NCBI GenBank assembly: GCA_977017575.1
Contig: CDRNVI010000087.1
Location: 1 to 64,000, forward strand
Source of the DNA: Paramoeba atlantica
Lineage: Eukaryota; Discosea
Direction: 5' to 3'
DNA: 64,000 nt
The translations under genes and the position numbers were made by a program. Shown one piece after another: positions 50,803 to 60,491 of the stretch. A model generated the notes under the pieces. It did not search any database. It was not told where the DNA came from and was given only the letters and a program-made list of their open reading frames with translations. Position 1 is the first letter of the stretch. Every line of letters starts with the position of its first letter.

Positions 50803-51528
50803 ATGCGTGCAATGTACAGGTTTCAACGCCACAGCGAAGCACAACATGTTGACCAAGTTTCTGTATGATCTTTGCATGAAAGCCGGTATTCCATGCGAAA
50901 GAGAGCCGCGTTCTTTTAGCACGTGGAGTTGTCTAACATGCGGAAATACAGTCGACTACAACAATCAGCATCTCCACCACAAAACATGCGGAGGACGGCA
51001 GTTTCATCGCTCAGGCCCGGATCTTGCGATCTACTGGAACAGTGGCGTGGTGTTCTACGACCTAACTGTGGTGCACGAGCTCGCGCCTTCCCATCGGAAT
51101 AAAAAGTGTTCCCAACTCGTGCGAGAAGCTATACAGCGGAAAAATGAAACATACGTCAATAGTGGCATGATTCCGGCGGAAGCTTTTGAGTGCCTTCCTG
51201 TCTTGTCTGCTGGTCTTTACATAAGAGCACACGGGGCCTAATTAAATCACTGACGGATGTCTGCCTGTTGGATACCCAAAACACCGAACAGGCATTCAAG
51301 TTGCTACTCCAAGAGCTGAACGGATCCGAAGTATACGCACAGCTCCGACATTTTTTGGAGCCTCAAGACTATCAGAAAAGCACTATTCTTTAAGAAATCA
51401 AAAGTACAGAAAAGATACAAATTGGAATTATAAAGCCTGCGAAGAGATAGACAAAAATCAGTACTAAAAGTTTATGTAAACTTGAGAAAGTAATTTTGAT
51501 TACGTCTTATATAGACGTATATATTTAT
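50803..51528 (+). pseudogene. RLE-1 3' fragment, copy 7
   Basis: As copy 5. Confidence 0.88.
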
Positions 51529-51645
51529 AGAGATGAAAACAAATCAAGCACGATTAGATTCATACGGACGAATTCTTAGCTGGAGAGAATGGTTGAAAAC
51601 TGTTCACTCGATCTTGATCAGTTCCTTGTGGTAGAGACTCGGAAG

Positions 51646-51726
51646 GCGTCTATACCCAAATGGTTAAGGGGCCTGACTTGAAATCAGGTGTGTTCTCACG
51701 CGCAGGTTCAAACCATGCTGGGCGCG
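51646..51726 (+). tRNA. tRNA-Ser(UGA)-like, T-stem mutant
   Basis: 52-62 mismatch plus the CAAATGG D-loop variant. Confidence 0.7.
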
Positions 51727-52078
51727 TTTTCCTTCCACAAGCGTTGTCAAATCATATTCAGCGCGGGGTACCAACTACGCCCGCACCGCTCTTCTTCTCT
51801 CTTCTTCTTCTTCTATTCCGCGCGGAGTTTTTTTGAAAAGGTGGGATGCCCAGCGGCGCGGCACCCGTCGTGGGAACTCACGCTCCGCATAAAAGACGTT
51901 GTTCTGAATCTCGAGGCGGTTTTACCCACAGAAGCTGCATTCGCAGGCCTTTCAGTGCAATTTTCGCCAGGACAGCCCACAGAAAACACCCTTTACCTGA
52001 GAGAGGTGCATTTGGGAACGTGAATACGAAACGAGCGAACAGATCACCCGCCCACAAAATCGTGGAGCATCGAGATTA

Positions 52079-52801
52079 GTGCCCAGCAGACTATTCACCC
52101 TTGCGGTAATGCCTCGTTTTGGACTGGCACATCCCAGGCTCCCTGCACACCTACAGTGCCCCGGGTGTCACACCTTGCTGACTTCCGAGAACGCTATTTC
52201 CCACGTGGCTGGATGCTCGACTTGCACTGGTAACAACGCGACAACGAAGCACAACAAAATGGTCCACAGACTGTATGAATTATGCATCAAAGCAGGCATT
52301 CCTTGTGAACGAGAACCCCGGCAGTTCTCTACGTACACGTGTGGCAAATGTGGAGCTCATCTGGATGGGGATTCTAAACCATCACACCAAAGGATCTGCG
52401 GATCAGGATCTTTTCACCACTCAGGGCCGGATCTAGTTATTCACTGGGCCGACGGAGACGTATTCTACGACTTCACCGTTGTGCATGAACTATGTCCTTC
52501 GAATTTAACGCGAGGCGGCACAATCCTTATGAGGGACGCCATCAAACGGAAGAACAAGACGTACGTAGCCTCAAAACTGCTCCCCCAAATCCAATTTCAG
52601 TGCATACCGATGCTTGCAGGAGGAGCTATGCACGCTAACACAAAGAACCTACTTCTCGCTTTAGCCGACGCGTGTGGATTAGAGCGGGATTACGTGATCC
52701 AAGGTTTTACACTTCGATTACAAGAATTCAACGGATCGGTTGTTCTCTCGCAACTTGGCAAATTTCTAGTGCCGCAGAGCCGAGAAGATACGGCGATTTA
52801 A
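52079..52801 (+). CDS. RLE-2 ORF remnant, copy 8
   Basis: Open, VIQGFTL variant, and FTVVHEL in place of FTIVHEL in the RLE core. Element 52075-52945. Confidence 0.88.
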   Translation: MPSRLFTLAVMPRFGLAHPRLPAHLQCPGCHTLLTSENAISHVAGCSTCTGNNATTKHNKMVHRLYELCIKAGIPCEREPRQFSTYTCGKCGAHLDGDSKPSHQRICGSGSFHHSGPDLVIHWADGDVFYDFTVVHELCPSNLTRGGTILMRDAIKRKNKTYVASKLLPQIQFQCIPMLAGGAMHANTKNLLLALADACGLERDYVIQGFTLRLQEFNGSVVLSQLGKFLVPQSREDTAI

Positions 52802-52984
52802 TCAACCATTCTTTATTAATTATGAAAACTTGAGAAAGTAATTGTGGTTCCGGCTCAACACATGAGAGAAAATCATATTATTCATTATCTGAAAACATCT
52901 GTCAGTTTCTTCGTCTGTAGGTTCCTTTGAGATACAGTTTATTTTAAACGAGCGAACAGATCACCCGCCCACAAAATCGTGGAG

Positions 52985-53257
52985 ATTTTCCACGTCCACC
53001 CCGTTACATCGTGTCTCAAGCCTCCTTTGCGTAAGCAGCTCGCAATTTAGCGGCTGCGCTGGAGCCTGGTTCAACTCGGCGGTTCCGGGTTGGTCCTCCA
53101 GGGGAGCGGGGTTGGGTGTGGGCCTTGAAGGCACTCCTGATCGCTTTCCCTTTGTAGTGAGGCCGCCAGGTTGCGAGTTTTGTCGATAGCGGGAATCGAA
53201 CCCACAACCTACAGGTTGTAAGGCCCACCGTCTACCAACTACGCCCGCACCGCACTT
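52985..53257 (-). mobile_element. SINE-2 block, copy 8
   Basis: Same as 19623-19895. Confidence 0.75.
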
Positions 53258-53384
53258 ATGGCATCGGAGAGATGAAAACAAATCAAGCACGATTAGATTC
53301 ATACGGACGAATTCTTAGCTGGAGAGAATGGTTGAAAACTGTTCACTCGATCTTGATCAGTTCCTTGTGGTAGAGACTCGGAAG

Positions 53385-53465
53385 GCGTCTATACCCAAGT
53401 GGTTAAGGGGCCTGACTTGAAATCAGGTGTGTTCTCACGCGCAGGTTGAAACCCTGCTGGGCGCG
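53385..53465 (+). tRNA. tRNA-Ser(UGA)-like, T-loop mutant
   Basis: Same C56G change as 20023. Confidence 0.7.
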
Positions 53466-53488
53466 TTTTCCTTCCACAAGCGTTGTCA

Positions 53489-54235
53489 TGGCTCACCTCA
53501 AATTCTAGACTTGTACCTACGCGACTTTTCAAGTTAGCAGTTATGCCACGCATTGGGATTGCACATCCGAGCCTCCCCTCCAATTTACAGTGTCCAGGGT
53601 GCCATGCATTACTTAACCCCCGTACAGCGCTCACGCACGTGTCCGGGTGCGTCAAATGTTCAGGCAATAACGCAACGGCAAAGCACAACAAGATGGTTCG
53701 GAATATTTATGAATTATGCATAAAATCAGGTCTGCCCTTTGAGCTGGAACCCAGACAGTTCTCCACCTACACTTGCGCAAAATGTGGAGCAAGCGTGGAT
53801 GGCGACGGCAAATCCCATCACCAAAGAACCTGCGGATCCGGATCTTTTTATCATTCGGGCCCAGATATCGTGATTCATTGGGCAAGCGGAGATGTATACT
53901 ACGATTTCACCATCGGCCACGAGCTATCGCAATCAAATGTTGGACGTAGCACCGCTCAGCTTTTCCGTGATGCCATAAAACGCAAAGTCTCCAAATACGT
54001 GGCGTCTAAGCTTATTCCTAATGAGCAATTCCAATGTGTACCAATGCTCTCCGGCGGTGCAATGCACAGCAACACCAAAGCGCTTATCACAACCCTGGCT
54101 GATGCATGTGGACTCGAACGGGACTTCGTAGTACAGGATTTCACCCTTCGACTACAGGAACTTAACGGTTCAGTGGTGATGTCCCAACTCCGCAAATACA
54201 TAGCCACAACTCAAGTGGACAATACGGCTTTTTAG
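53489..54235 (+). CDS. RLE-3 ORF remnant, copy 8
   Basis: Identical protein to copy 1; its 3' UTR continues after the A-tract repeat at 55569. Confidence 0.88.
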   Translation, partial: WLTSNSRLVPTRLFKLAVMPRIGIAHPSLPSNLQCPGCHALLNPRTALTHVSGCVKCSGNNATAKHNKMVRNIYELCIKSGLPFELEPRQFSTYTCAKCGASVDGDGKSHHQRTCGSGSFYHSGPDIVIHWASGDVYYDFTIGHELSQSNVGRSTAQLFRDAIKRKVSKYVASKLIPNEQFQCVPMLSGGAMHSNTKALITTLADACGLERDFVVQDFTLRLQELNGSVVMSQLRKYIATTQVDNTAF

Positions 54236-54324
54236 GCACGTGCGAGTTTTTCGGTAGGCGTTGACTATTGATATAAGAGTTGAAGTTTAGACGACTGAAA
54301 GTCTATGAAAAGAAACTGAGATGA

Positions 54325-55036
54325 ATGCGTGCAATGTACAGGTTTCAACGCCACAGCGAAGCACAACATGTTGACCAAGTTTCTGTATGATCTTTGCATG
54401 AAAGCCGGTATTCCATGCGAAAGAGAGCCGCGTTCTTTTAGCACGTGGAGTTGTCTAACATGCGGAAATACAGTCGACTACAACAATCAGCATCTCCACC
54501 ACAAAACATGCGGAGGACGGCAGTTTCATCGCTCAGGCCCGGATCTTGCGATCTACTGGAACAGTGGCGTGGTGTTCTACGACCTAACTGTGGTGCACGA
54601 GCTCGCGCCTTCCCATCGGAATAAAAAGTGTTCCCAACTCGTGCGAGAAGCTATACAGCGGAAAAATGAAACATACGTCAATAGTGGCATGATTCCGGCG
54701 GAAGCTTTTGAGTGCCTTCCTGTCTTGTCTGCTGGTCTTTACATAAGAGCACACGGGGCCTAATTAAATCACTGACGGATTTCTGCCTGTTGGATACCCA
54801 AAACACCGAACAGGCATTCAAGTTGCTACTCCAAGAGCTGAACGGATCCGAAGTATACGCACAGCTCCGACATTTTTTGGAGCCTCAAGACTATCAGAAA
54901 AGCACTATTCTTTAAGAAATCAAAAGTACAGAAAAGATACAAATTGGAATTATAAAGCCTGCGAAGAGATAGACAAAAATCAGTACTAAAAGTTTATGTA
55001 AACTTGAGAAAGTAATTTTGATTACGTCTTATATCG
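54325..55036 (+). pseudogene. RLE-1 3' fragment, copy 8
   Basis: As copy 1, with DFCLL in place of DVCLL; the 3' end returns to the CTTATATCGAAAA form. Confidence 0.88.
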
Positions 55037-55568
55037 AAAAAAAAAAAATAGTGGAGAAAGGAGTGGATCCAAACTATTTTCGATGCAAAAAAAAAAAAAA
55101 AAAAAAAAACTAGCCCGCGAGGGCTAGGTACCCCAAGTGAGGTAGTACACGGGCAGTGAATCTCCTCCCCGTCGGCTAGCATCCTGTTTCGCGACCGTGT
55201 CGCTGTCGACACAGGCCCGCGCCTGCGCCCTCCTGTATAACAAGGGAAGGGTTCACAAGTCAGGCCGTGGAGAGGTCGAAAGACCCGGCCCGGAACGCGC
55301 GAATGGATTGGGCATAGATTGCTTGTTTTTATTGTTATTGTTTTTATTGTTCTTATACTTACGGGAGATCGAATTCCTAGTTTTGGGTTCCAAAATATGA
55401 AATTGCTAATTTGATTGCTTGTTTTAAAATCATGTACCCCCCCCCCCCAATGGACCTACTTGGTTCGTCTAATGGGTCAAAATATAGAGGCAATGCCGCA
55501 AAAAAAAAAAAAAAATGTTCACAGACAGTGACACTAAACAAAAGGATTAAATCCCCAAATGCATCCGT
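55037..55568. repeat. A-tract-bounded repeat, copy 4, with extra leader
   Basis: Same extended form as copy 3, with the hairpin intact. Confidence 0.6.
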
Positions 55569-56233
55569 GATATAAGAGTTGAAGTTTCCTTATTGTAAGA
55601 CCTCGTTGTCAAATCATATTCAGCGCGGGATACCAACTACGCCCGCACCGCTCTTCTTCTCTCTTCTTCTTCTTCTATTCCGCGCGGAGTTTTTTTGAAA
55701 AGGTGGGATGCCCAGCGGCGCGGCACCCGTCGTGGGAACGCACGCTCCGCATAAAAGACGTTGTTCTGAATCTCGAGGCGGTTTTACCCACAGAAGCTGC
55801 ATTCGCAGGCCTTTCAGTGCAATTTTCGCCGGGACAGCCCACAGAAAACACCCTTTACCTGAGAGAGGTGCATTTGGGAACGTGAATACGAAACGAGCGA
55901 ACAGATCACCCGCCCACAAAATCGTGGAGCATCGAGTGTCGCCGAGTAAATTGAAAGGTGTGATGGAGAAACAGGCGGAATGAGGTGGAATACAATGGTG
56001 TGCTGCATGGCGAGGTTGTGGTGTTTGTTTGCGCTGTTGGGGGTAGAGGTGTCTAGTTTGGTGTGAATTTGTTATCGCATTGGATGTTTCTGTGAAAATC
56101 ATATTTTCCGGAGTAAGCATACGGTGGGGGGGAATACAATGGTGCGCTGCGTGGTGCGTCGGGTGTGCTTGTTGTGGCGTTTGAAGAGTAGATGTGTCTA
56201 CGTTGTAGGGGATGGTGTCTGTTTCATTATGGA
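55569..56233 (+). repeat. Partial host repeat before full RLE-1
   Basis: It continues the long-unit order after the A-tract repeat, from the end of RLE-3 through the host repeat to GTTTCATTATGG, where RLE-1 begins. The NA-1 site is not reached. Confidence 0.88.
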
Positions 56234-56471
56234 AATTCACGTCGTCTTTTCCCTTCCCGACATAGAATCAATAAATGAAGTAAATAAAACATGAAACTTG
56301 AATAAAATCAACATTCACAAAATACACTCACTCTAAATCCCTTATTCCTTAATACGCCTTCCCTCATATTCATCTTCCATACTATATTTTTCGGAAACAC
56401 AAGAATCTAGTCTCGGATCGGTAGGAAAAGTTGCCTGCATAGTCGGAAAAACTGTGTGGAAAGGCTTGCAA

Positions 56472-57251
56472 ATGATCCACGATGCTTCAAATTCAAAGTC
56501 TACGGAGGTCGTAGGCGAGCTCAGTAGATCGAATAACGTTGATTCCATGATTATAAATCGACCACCCGCACGGGAAACAACTAGTCCAGGTACTCCAGAA
56601 ACCCGTTCAATGGATTCGACAAAAGCAGTTCAAGTTTCACCAACAGTGTTGCAAGTCTCACCGGAAACACCCGTAACACACAACTTCCACGACTGCATAT
56701 CGCCATCTCCGGAGCTATCCCAAAAGTGCAGGTCACCCAACACACGAGCTGCGGCAATGGACGATGAAGAAACGGGGGATGCTGTTACGCACGAAGCACG
56801 CAACACTACAATCGAATCCAAAAAAAATCAGAACAGTGCCATAATATTCGTAGGCCATAGCGAAGATGAAGTGGAGAAACGAGACCTGGAGCTGATGCAG
56901 TCGGCGAAACCAATTTCTCAATTTCCCCTGTCTTCGGAAGAAATCTGGTCGCGCTCGAAAACCATAAAAAACGGAACGACCTGCACAGTAGCATGGACAT
57001 GGGACCGACAAACGACACTCAACATTTCGCTAGGAAAAGTGGTAAAAACGTACAAACGGGCATCCAAAGGTAAACTTACTATTCAATATACAGGAGTCGT
57101 TGGACATAAGGCAGGAGAGAATTTTGATGGATGTATCCCACCACAAGAAAACGTTCGTGTCTTTCAAATTCTGTGGCACTGCGCCCCTCCTCCGATAGAT
57201 TTTACGACACCGGAAGTGCTTGAATACACACCGCCGGTGGGAAGCACCCAA
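56472..57251 (+). CDS. RLE-1 ORF, N-terminal part before the SINE
   Basis: The first ATG of the open frame is at 56472 (MIHDASNSKS); the frame is open from 56454 and reads through to 57446, but the residues after VGSTQ come from the SINE. The region is rich in Ser, Thr and Pro, followed by KTIKNGTTCTVAWTWDRQ and KGKLTIQYTGVVGHKAGENFDGC. No zinc finger or Myb motif was recognised, although R2-type elements have DNA-binding motifs here. It reads in phase toward the polymerase part at GSTQ, so both parts were one ORF before the SINE inserted. Function not assigned. Confidence 0.65.
57238..57251. repeat. 14-bp target duplication of SINE-1, left
   Basis: TGGGAAGCACCCAA here and at 57652-57665 flank SINE-1 in the RLE-1 ORF. 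Confidence 0.9.
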
Positions 57252-57651
57252 AAATCCAAAAATCCAAATCATTCCGGATTGCTCCGGATGGTCACTGGCA
57301 AGCCAGACCCTTCACAGACAGATTTGGAAGTTCCGAGGCCGACGTCCTCTACCGGTTTCCGCTTGTCCAAGGCGGCACCAACGTGCTGTTGCCAACACGC
57401 TGCGTCGACGAATTGTACGTCAACACGGCTTACCCAAGAGGTGTAAGTCGGGTAAGGGAGCTGGTTCCCTGAGGGGAGGGTCCAGGACGGCCCTCCGAGT
57501 ACTGGGCCTAGTCGGTTATCATCCCAGCCTTTTAGAGTGAGGCCGCCAGGAATATTGCGATGAGCGGGTTTGAACTCGCCGTCTGAGCACCATGTGCTTC
57601 AAACTTTGAATTCTTGCCACTCCGCCACCTCCGCCCTTTGTTGGGAAGCAC
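57252..57651 (-). mobile_element. SINE-1, copy 2, antisense in RLE-1 ORF
   Basis: About 400 bp on the minus strand: head with B box and A box toward the right end, CCTGGCGGCCTCAC body start, and a 3' tail of GGATTTTTGGATTTTT type at 57252-57270 (read on the minus strand). The 14-bp target duplications are exact. It interrupts the RLE-1 protein between GSTQ and QTAPDED. The 3' tail is longer than in the 9794 copy. Confidence 0.9.
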
Positions 57652-60367
57652 CCAACAAACAGCTCCTGACGAAGACGTAGGCCACCTACCAGTGCCAACG
57701 GCGCGCAGCTTCTCCCCTGAGTTTGTGCCGTGCGTAGTTGCGGTGTACCGGGATATTATTTTCGCCTATGAAAAAAGCGACTACGCTGGGCGCCACAAAA
57801 TCTGGAATCAAACACTTTCAGCGATGAAAGTCTCTCTGGCAACAATTCGAAGCTCTAGCGGACGACAACGACGGCGGAAACCACACAAGGAGCACACGAG
57901 CCCGAAGGACGGGTCATCAGAAGAGGCAAAGACAACTGCCGATGACGTGCGAGCAGTAAAGAAAGCGACAAGACTCGTGCTTGAGGGGTGCTCCACTAAA
58001 GCGGCCAAGGTCATGGGTCAGACCTTCACCCGCAACAAGCTGTCCGACGCCGAAACGCTGGAAAAATTGCGAATGCTTCACCCTGAACAAACATGTGACT
58101 TCAAACTGCCAGATGACGCGCCAATCATCGCCGGGATCTCTCCAGAGGAGCTGCGTGCAGCAGGTCGAAGGCTAGCGAAGGGAGTCAGCCCAGGCCCAAC
58201 GGGAACGACTGACAACGTGCTACGACTTCTACTGGACGATGAAGTGTGCTGCACGAGCCTTTGTCACATGATGGCCGATCTACTGAACGGTTTTCTTTCG
58301 CGACAAGTTTTACGGCGGCTAAACAGAGCGAGGTTGATCGCTATCCCGAAACCAGGTGGAGGCGTTCGGCCGGTTGCTATGGGAGACGCTTTTGGAAAGA
58401 TAGCGGGAATCATTCTTTTTCAACGCTATGAGAATACCCTGGAGCCACTTTTTGCGCCAATGCAGCAGGGGATAATGTCAAAAGCGGGCTGCGAGAGGGT
58501 AGTGCACACCCTTCACGAAAAATATTTGACAGGCCACTCCATCCTATCCGTAGACTTGAAAAATGCGTTCAACACCCCCTCCAGGAATGACGTCGCAAAG
58601 CATGTTTTCGGTATCGCAACGCTCCGACCCTTCCAAAGGTATTTTGCCGCTGAATATTCCGAGCAATCTCAGCTTCTCTTCTACGGCAGCGAAGGTAAAT
58701 TGGTCGACACAGTATCAAGTTCCTCAGGAGTAAAACAGGGATCGCCACTATCCACGCTGTATTTCTGCACATACCTACAACCTGTATTGGAAACCCTTGC
58801 AGAAGAATTTCCTGGCATCAACATACATGCGTACATCGACGATATCAATTTGACATCCGAAGATCCGAATCAGCTCACGACCGCTTTTAAAAGGCTGAAG
58901 GCACTTGTCGCATCTAGCAATCTTGCACTATCGGCGCATAAATGTGTTTGGTTTGGTGGCATCCTCGGCAAGTCCATTCCAGAAGCTCTTCAAGCCGAAG
59001 GAGTACAAACCGAGAGCCAGGCCACTAAAGTACTGGGGGCTTTTATTGGAGAAGACGACGCCATCAGTCAAAAACTGCTCCAAAAGATCGGCAAACAAGA
59101 AGTAATATTCCGCAGGCTAAAGCTAATGGGCATGAGTAACGTATCCCTAATCCTTTTGACAAAAAGTGTGAACGTTCGTCAACAGTACTACATGAGGACA
59201 CACAACCCCAAGTCCACGGATCAAACATGTAAACGTTTTGATAGCGAAATCGAGAACGTACTTCAAACATGGATGGGCCCATTGCAGACTAGACAAATTG
59301 ACATAGCAAGGTTACCCCTGAAGAAAGGAGGACTTGGTCTCACGGCATGTCACCCAACGCGCGCGGCTGCTTATGAAGCTTCCCGACACGCAGCTTTTGA
59401 GCATATAAAATCTTTTTCAGCTCGAGTTGTGCCGTCACAGTTTCATAGCACTGAACACGCTGGGACAGCAAATGAACAAGAACTCGCTCGTCAAAAACCA
59501 CCTACTGACGAAATTACCGCTGCAGCGAAACTTCATGAGGAAGCATGGAACAAACTCGTAAGCGATCCACAAATGGCCGGGACGTTAAAAGCAACCTCCA
59601 ATAAGGGGAGTTATGACTGGCTACTGTCCAATGTAAGATATGTACCACCGCACTTATTCGAGCTAGCAGTCATGCCCCGTCTTGGAGTACATCACCCGAG
59701 ACTTCCTGATGCTATGACTTGCCCTGGATGCCGAACATTGATGGATGCAAACACTGCACTAACTCACATCCCCGGATGCGTGCAATGTACAGGTTTCAAC
59801 GCCACAGCGAAGCACAACATGTTGACCAAGTTTCTGTATGATCTTTGCATGAAAGCCGGTATTCCATGCGAAAGAGAGCCGCGTTCTTTTAGCACGTGGA
59901 GTTGTCTAACATGCGGAAATACAGTCGACTACAACAATCAGCATCTCCACCACAAAACATGCGGAGGACGGCAGTTTCATCGCTCAGGCCCGGATCTTGC
60001 GATCTGCTGGAACAGTGGCGTGGTGTTCTACGACCTAACTGTGGTGCACGAGCTCGCGCCTTCCCATCGGAATAAAAAGTGTTCCCAACTCGTACGAGAA
60101 GCTATACAGCGGAAAAATGAAACATACGTCAATAGTGGCATGATTCCGGCGGAAGCTTTTGAGTGCCTTCCTGTCTTGTCCTGCGGGTCTTTACATAAGA
60201 GCACACGGGGCCTAATTAAATCACTGACGGATGTCTGCCTGTTGGATACCCAAAACACCGAACAGGCATTCAAGTTGCTACTCCAAGAGCTGAACGGATC
60301 CGAAGTATACGCACAGCTCCGACATTTTTTGGAGCCTCAAGACTATCAGAAAAGCACTATTCTTTAA
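57614..60367 (+). CDS. RLE-1 polymerase: reverse transcriptase, zinc fingers, restriction-like endonuclease
   Basis: 917 residues, open throughout. The first 10 residues are antisense SINE (TTG start at 57614), so the element's own sequence starts at GSTQQ, residue 11, and the true N-terminus lies in the part before the SINE. Reverse transcriptase: IPKPGGGVRPVAMGD (244-258), motif A SVDLKNAF (D314), motif B SGVKQGSPLS (371-380), motif C YIDD (407-410). Then thumb and RLPLKKGGLGLT (566-577). Zinc finger 1: C703, C706, H718, C722. Finger 2: C764, C767, H780, C783. RLE: PD at 793-794, D807, E813. All catalytic residues are present. It would copy the element RNA at a nick made by the RLE. DLAICW differs from DLAIYW in the array copies. 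Confidence 0.92.
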   Translation: MPLRHLRPLLGSTQQTAPDEDVGHLPVPTARSFSPEFVPCVVAVYRDIIFAYEKSDYAGRHKIWNQTLSAMKVSLATIRSSSGRQRRRKPHKEHTSPKDGSSEEAKTTADDVRAVKKATRLVLEGCSTKAAKVMGQTFTRNKLSDAETLEKLRMLHPEQTCDFKLPDDAPIIAGISPEELRAAGRRLAKGVSPGPTGTTDNVLRLLLDDEVCCTSLCHMMADLLNGFLSRQVLRRLNRARLIAIPKPGGGVRPVAMGDAFGKIAGIILFQRYENTLEPLFAPMQQGIMSKAGCERVVHTLHEKYLTGHSILSVDLKNAFNTPSRNDVAKHVFGIATLRPFQRYFAAEYSEQSQLLFYGSEGKLVDTVSSSSGVKQGSPLSTLYFCTYLQPVLETLAEEFPGINIHAYIDDINLTSEDPNQLTTAFKRLKALVASSNLALSAHKCVWFGGILGKSIPEALQAEGVQTESQATKVLGAFIGEDDAISQKLLQKIGKQEVIFRRLKLMGMSNVSLILLTKSVNVRQQYYMRTHNPKSTDQTCKRFDSEIENVLQTWMGPLQTRQIDIARLPLKKGGLGLTACHPTRAAAYEASRHAAFEHIKSFSARVVPSQFHSTEHAGTANEQELARQKPPTDEITAAAKLHEEAWNKLVSDPQMAGTLKATSNKGSYDWLLSNVRYVPPHLFELAVMPRLGVHHPRLPDAMTCPGCRTLMDANTALTHIPGCVQCTGFNATAKHNMLTKFLYDLCMKAGIPCEREPRSFSTWSCLTCGNTVDYNNQHLHHKTCGGRQFHRSGPDLAICWNSGVVFYDLTVVHELAPSHRNKKCSQLVREAIQRKNETYVNSGMIPAEAFECLPVLSCGSLHKSTRGLIKSLTDVCLLDTQNTEQAFKLLLQELNGSEVYAQLRHFLEPQDYQKSTIL

Positions 60368-60491
60368 GAAATCAAAAGTACAGAAAAGATACAAATTGGA
60401 ATTATAAAGTCTGCGAAGAGATAGACAAAAATCAGTACTAAAAGTTTATGTAGACTTGAGAAAGTAATTTTGATTACGTCTTATATCGACA
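60368..60491 (+). other. RLE-1 3' UTR
   Basis: 124 bases from the stop to CTTATATCGA, matching the array fragments with two base changes. No poly(A) tail. Confidence 0.75.

Larger units (their letters stand above)
48007..51528 (+). repeat. Array short unit 3
   Basis: As short unit 2 but without the 4-base insertion in RLE-2. It shares the Asp-to-Gly change in the RLE-2 QDFTL motif with short units 2 and 4. Confidence 0.93.
51529..55036 (+). repeat. Array short unit 4
   Basis: Its left part matches short unit 1 and its right end reverts to the long-unit form (CTTATATCGAAAA and A-tract repeat), so it is a hybrid of the two unit types. Confidence 0.92.
56234..60491 (+). mobile_element. RLE-1, longest copy of RLE-type LINE (CRE-like)
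   Basis: It begins right after host GTTTCATTATGG and ends at CTTATATCGA, the same 3' end as the RLE-1 fragments. The 5' UTR is about 220 bases, AT-rich, without tandem monomers. The ORF covers an N-terminal region, reverse transcriptase, zinc fingers and RLE, split by SINE-1 at 57252-57651. The right flank is NA-1, not the host sequence that would follow GTTTCATTATGG, and no target duplication was found, so the insertion is either truncated or rearranged on the right. CRE, R2 and NeSL groups share this layout; CRE-like is my best guess. Confidence 0.88.

Noticed and set aside
56234-56453. Spliced-leader RNA gene in the array or RLE-1 5' region, as in SLACS/CRE targets
   Set aside because: No sequence resembling known kinetoplastid, diplonemid or euglenid leader exons was found in the host repeat.
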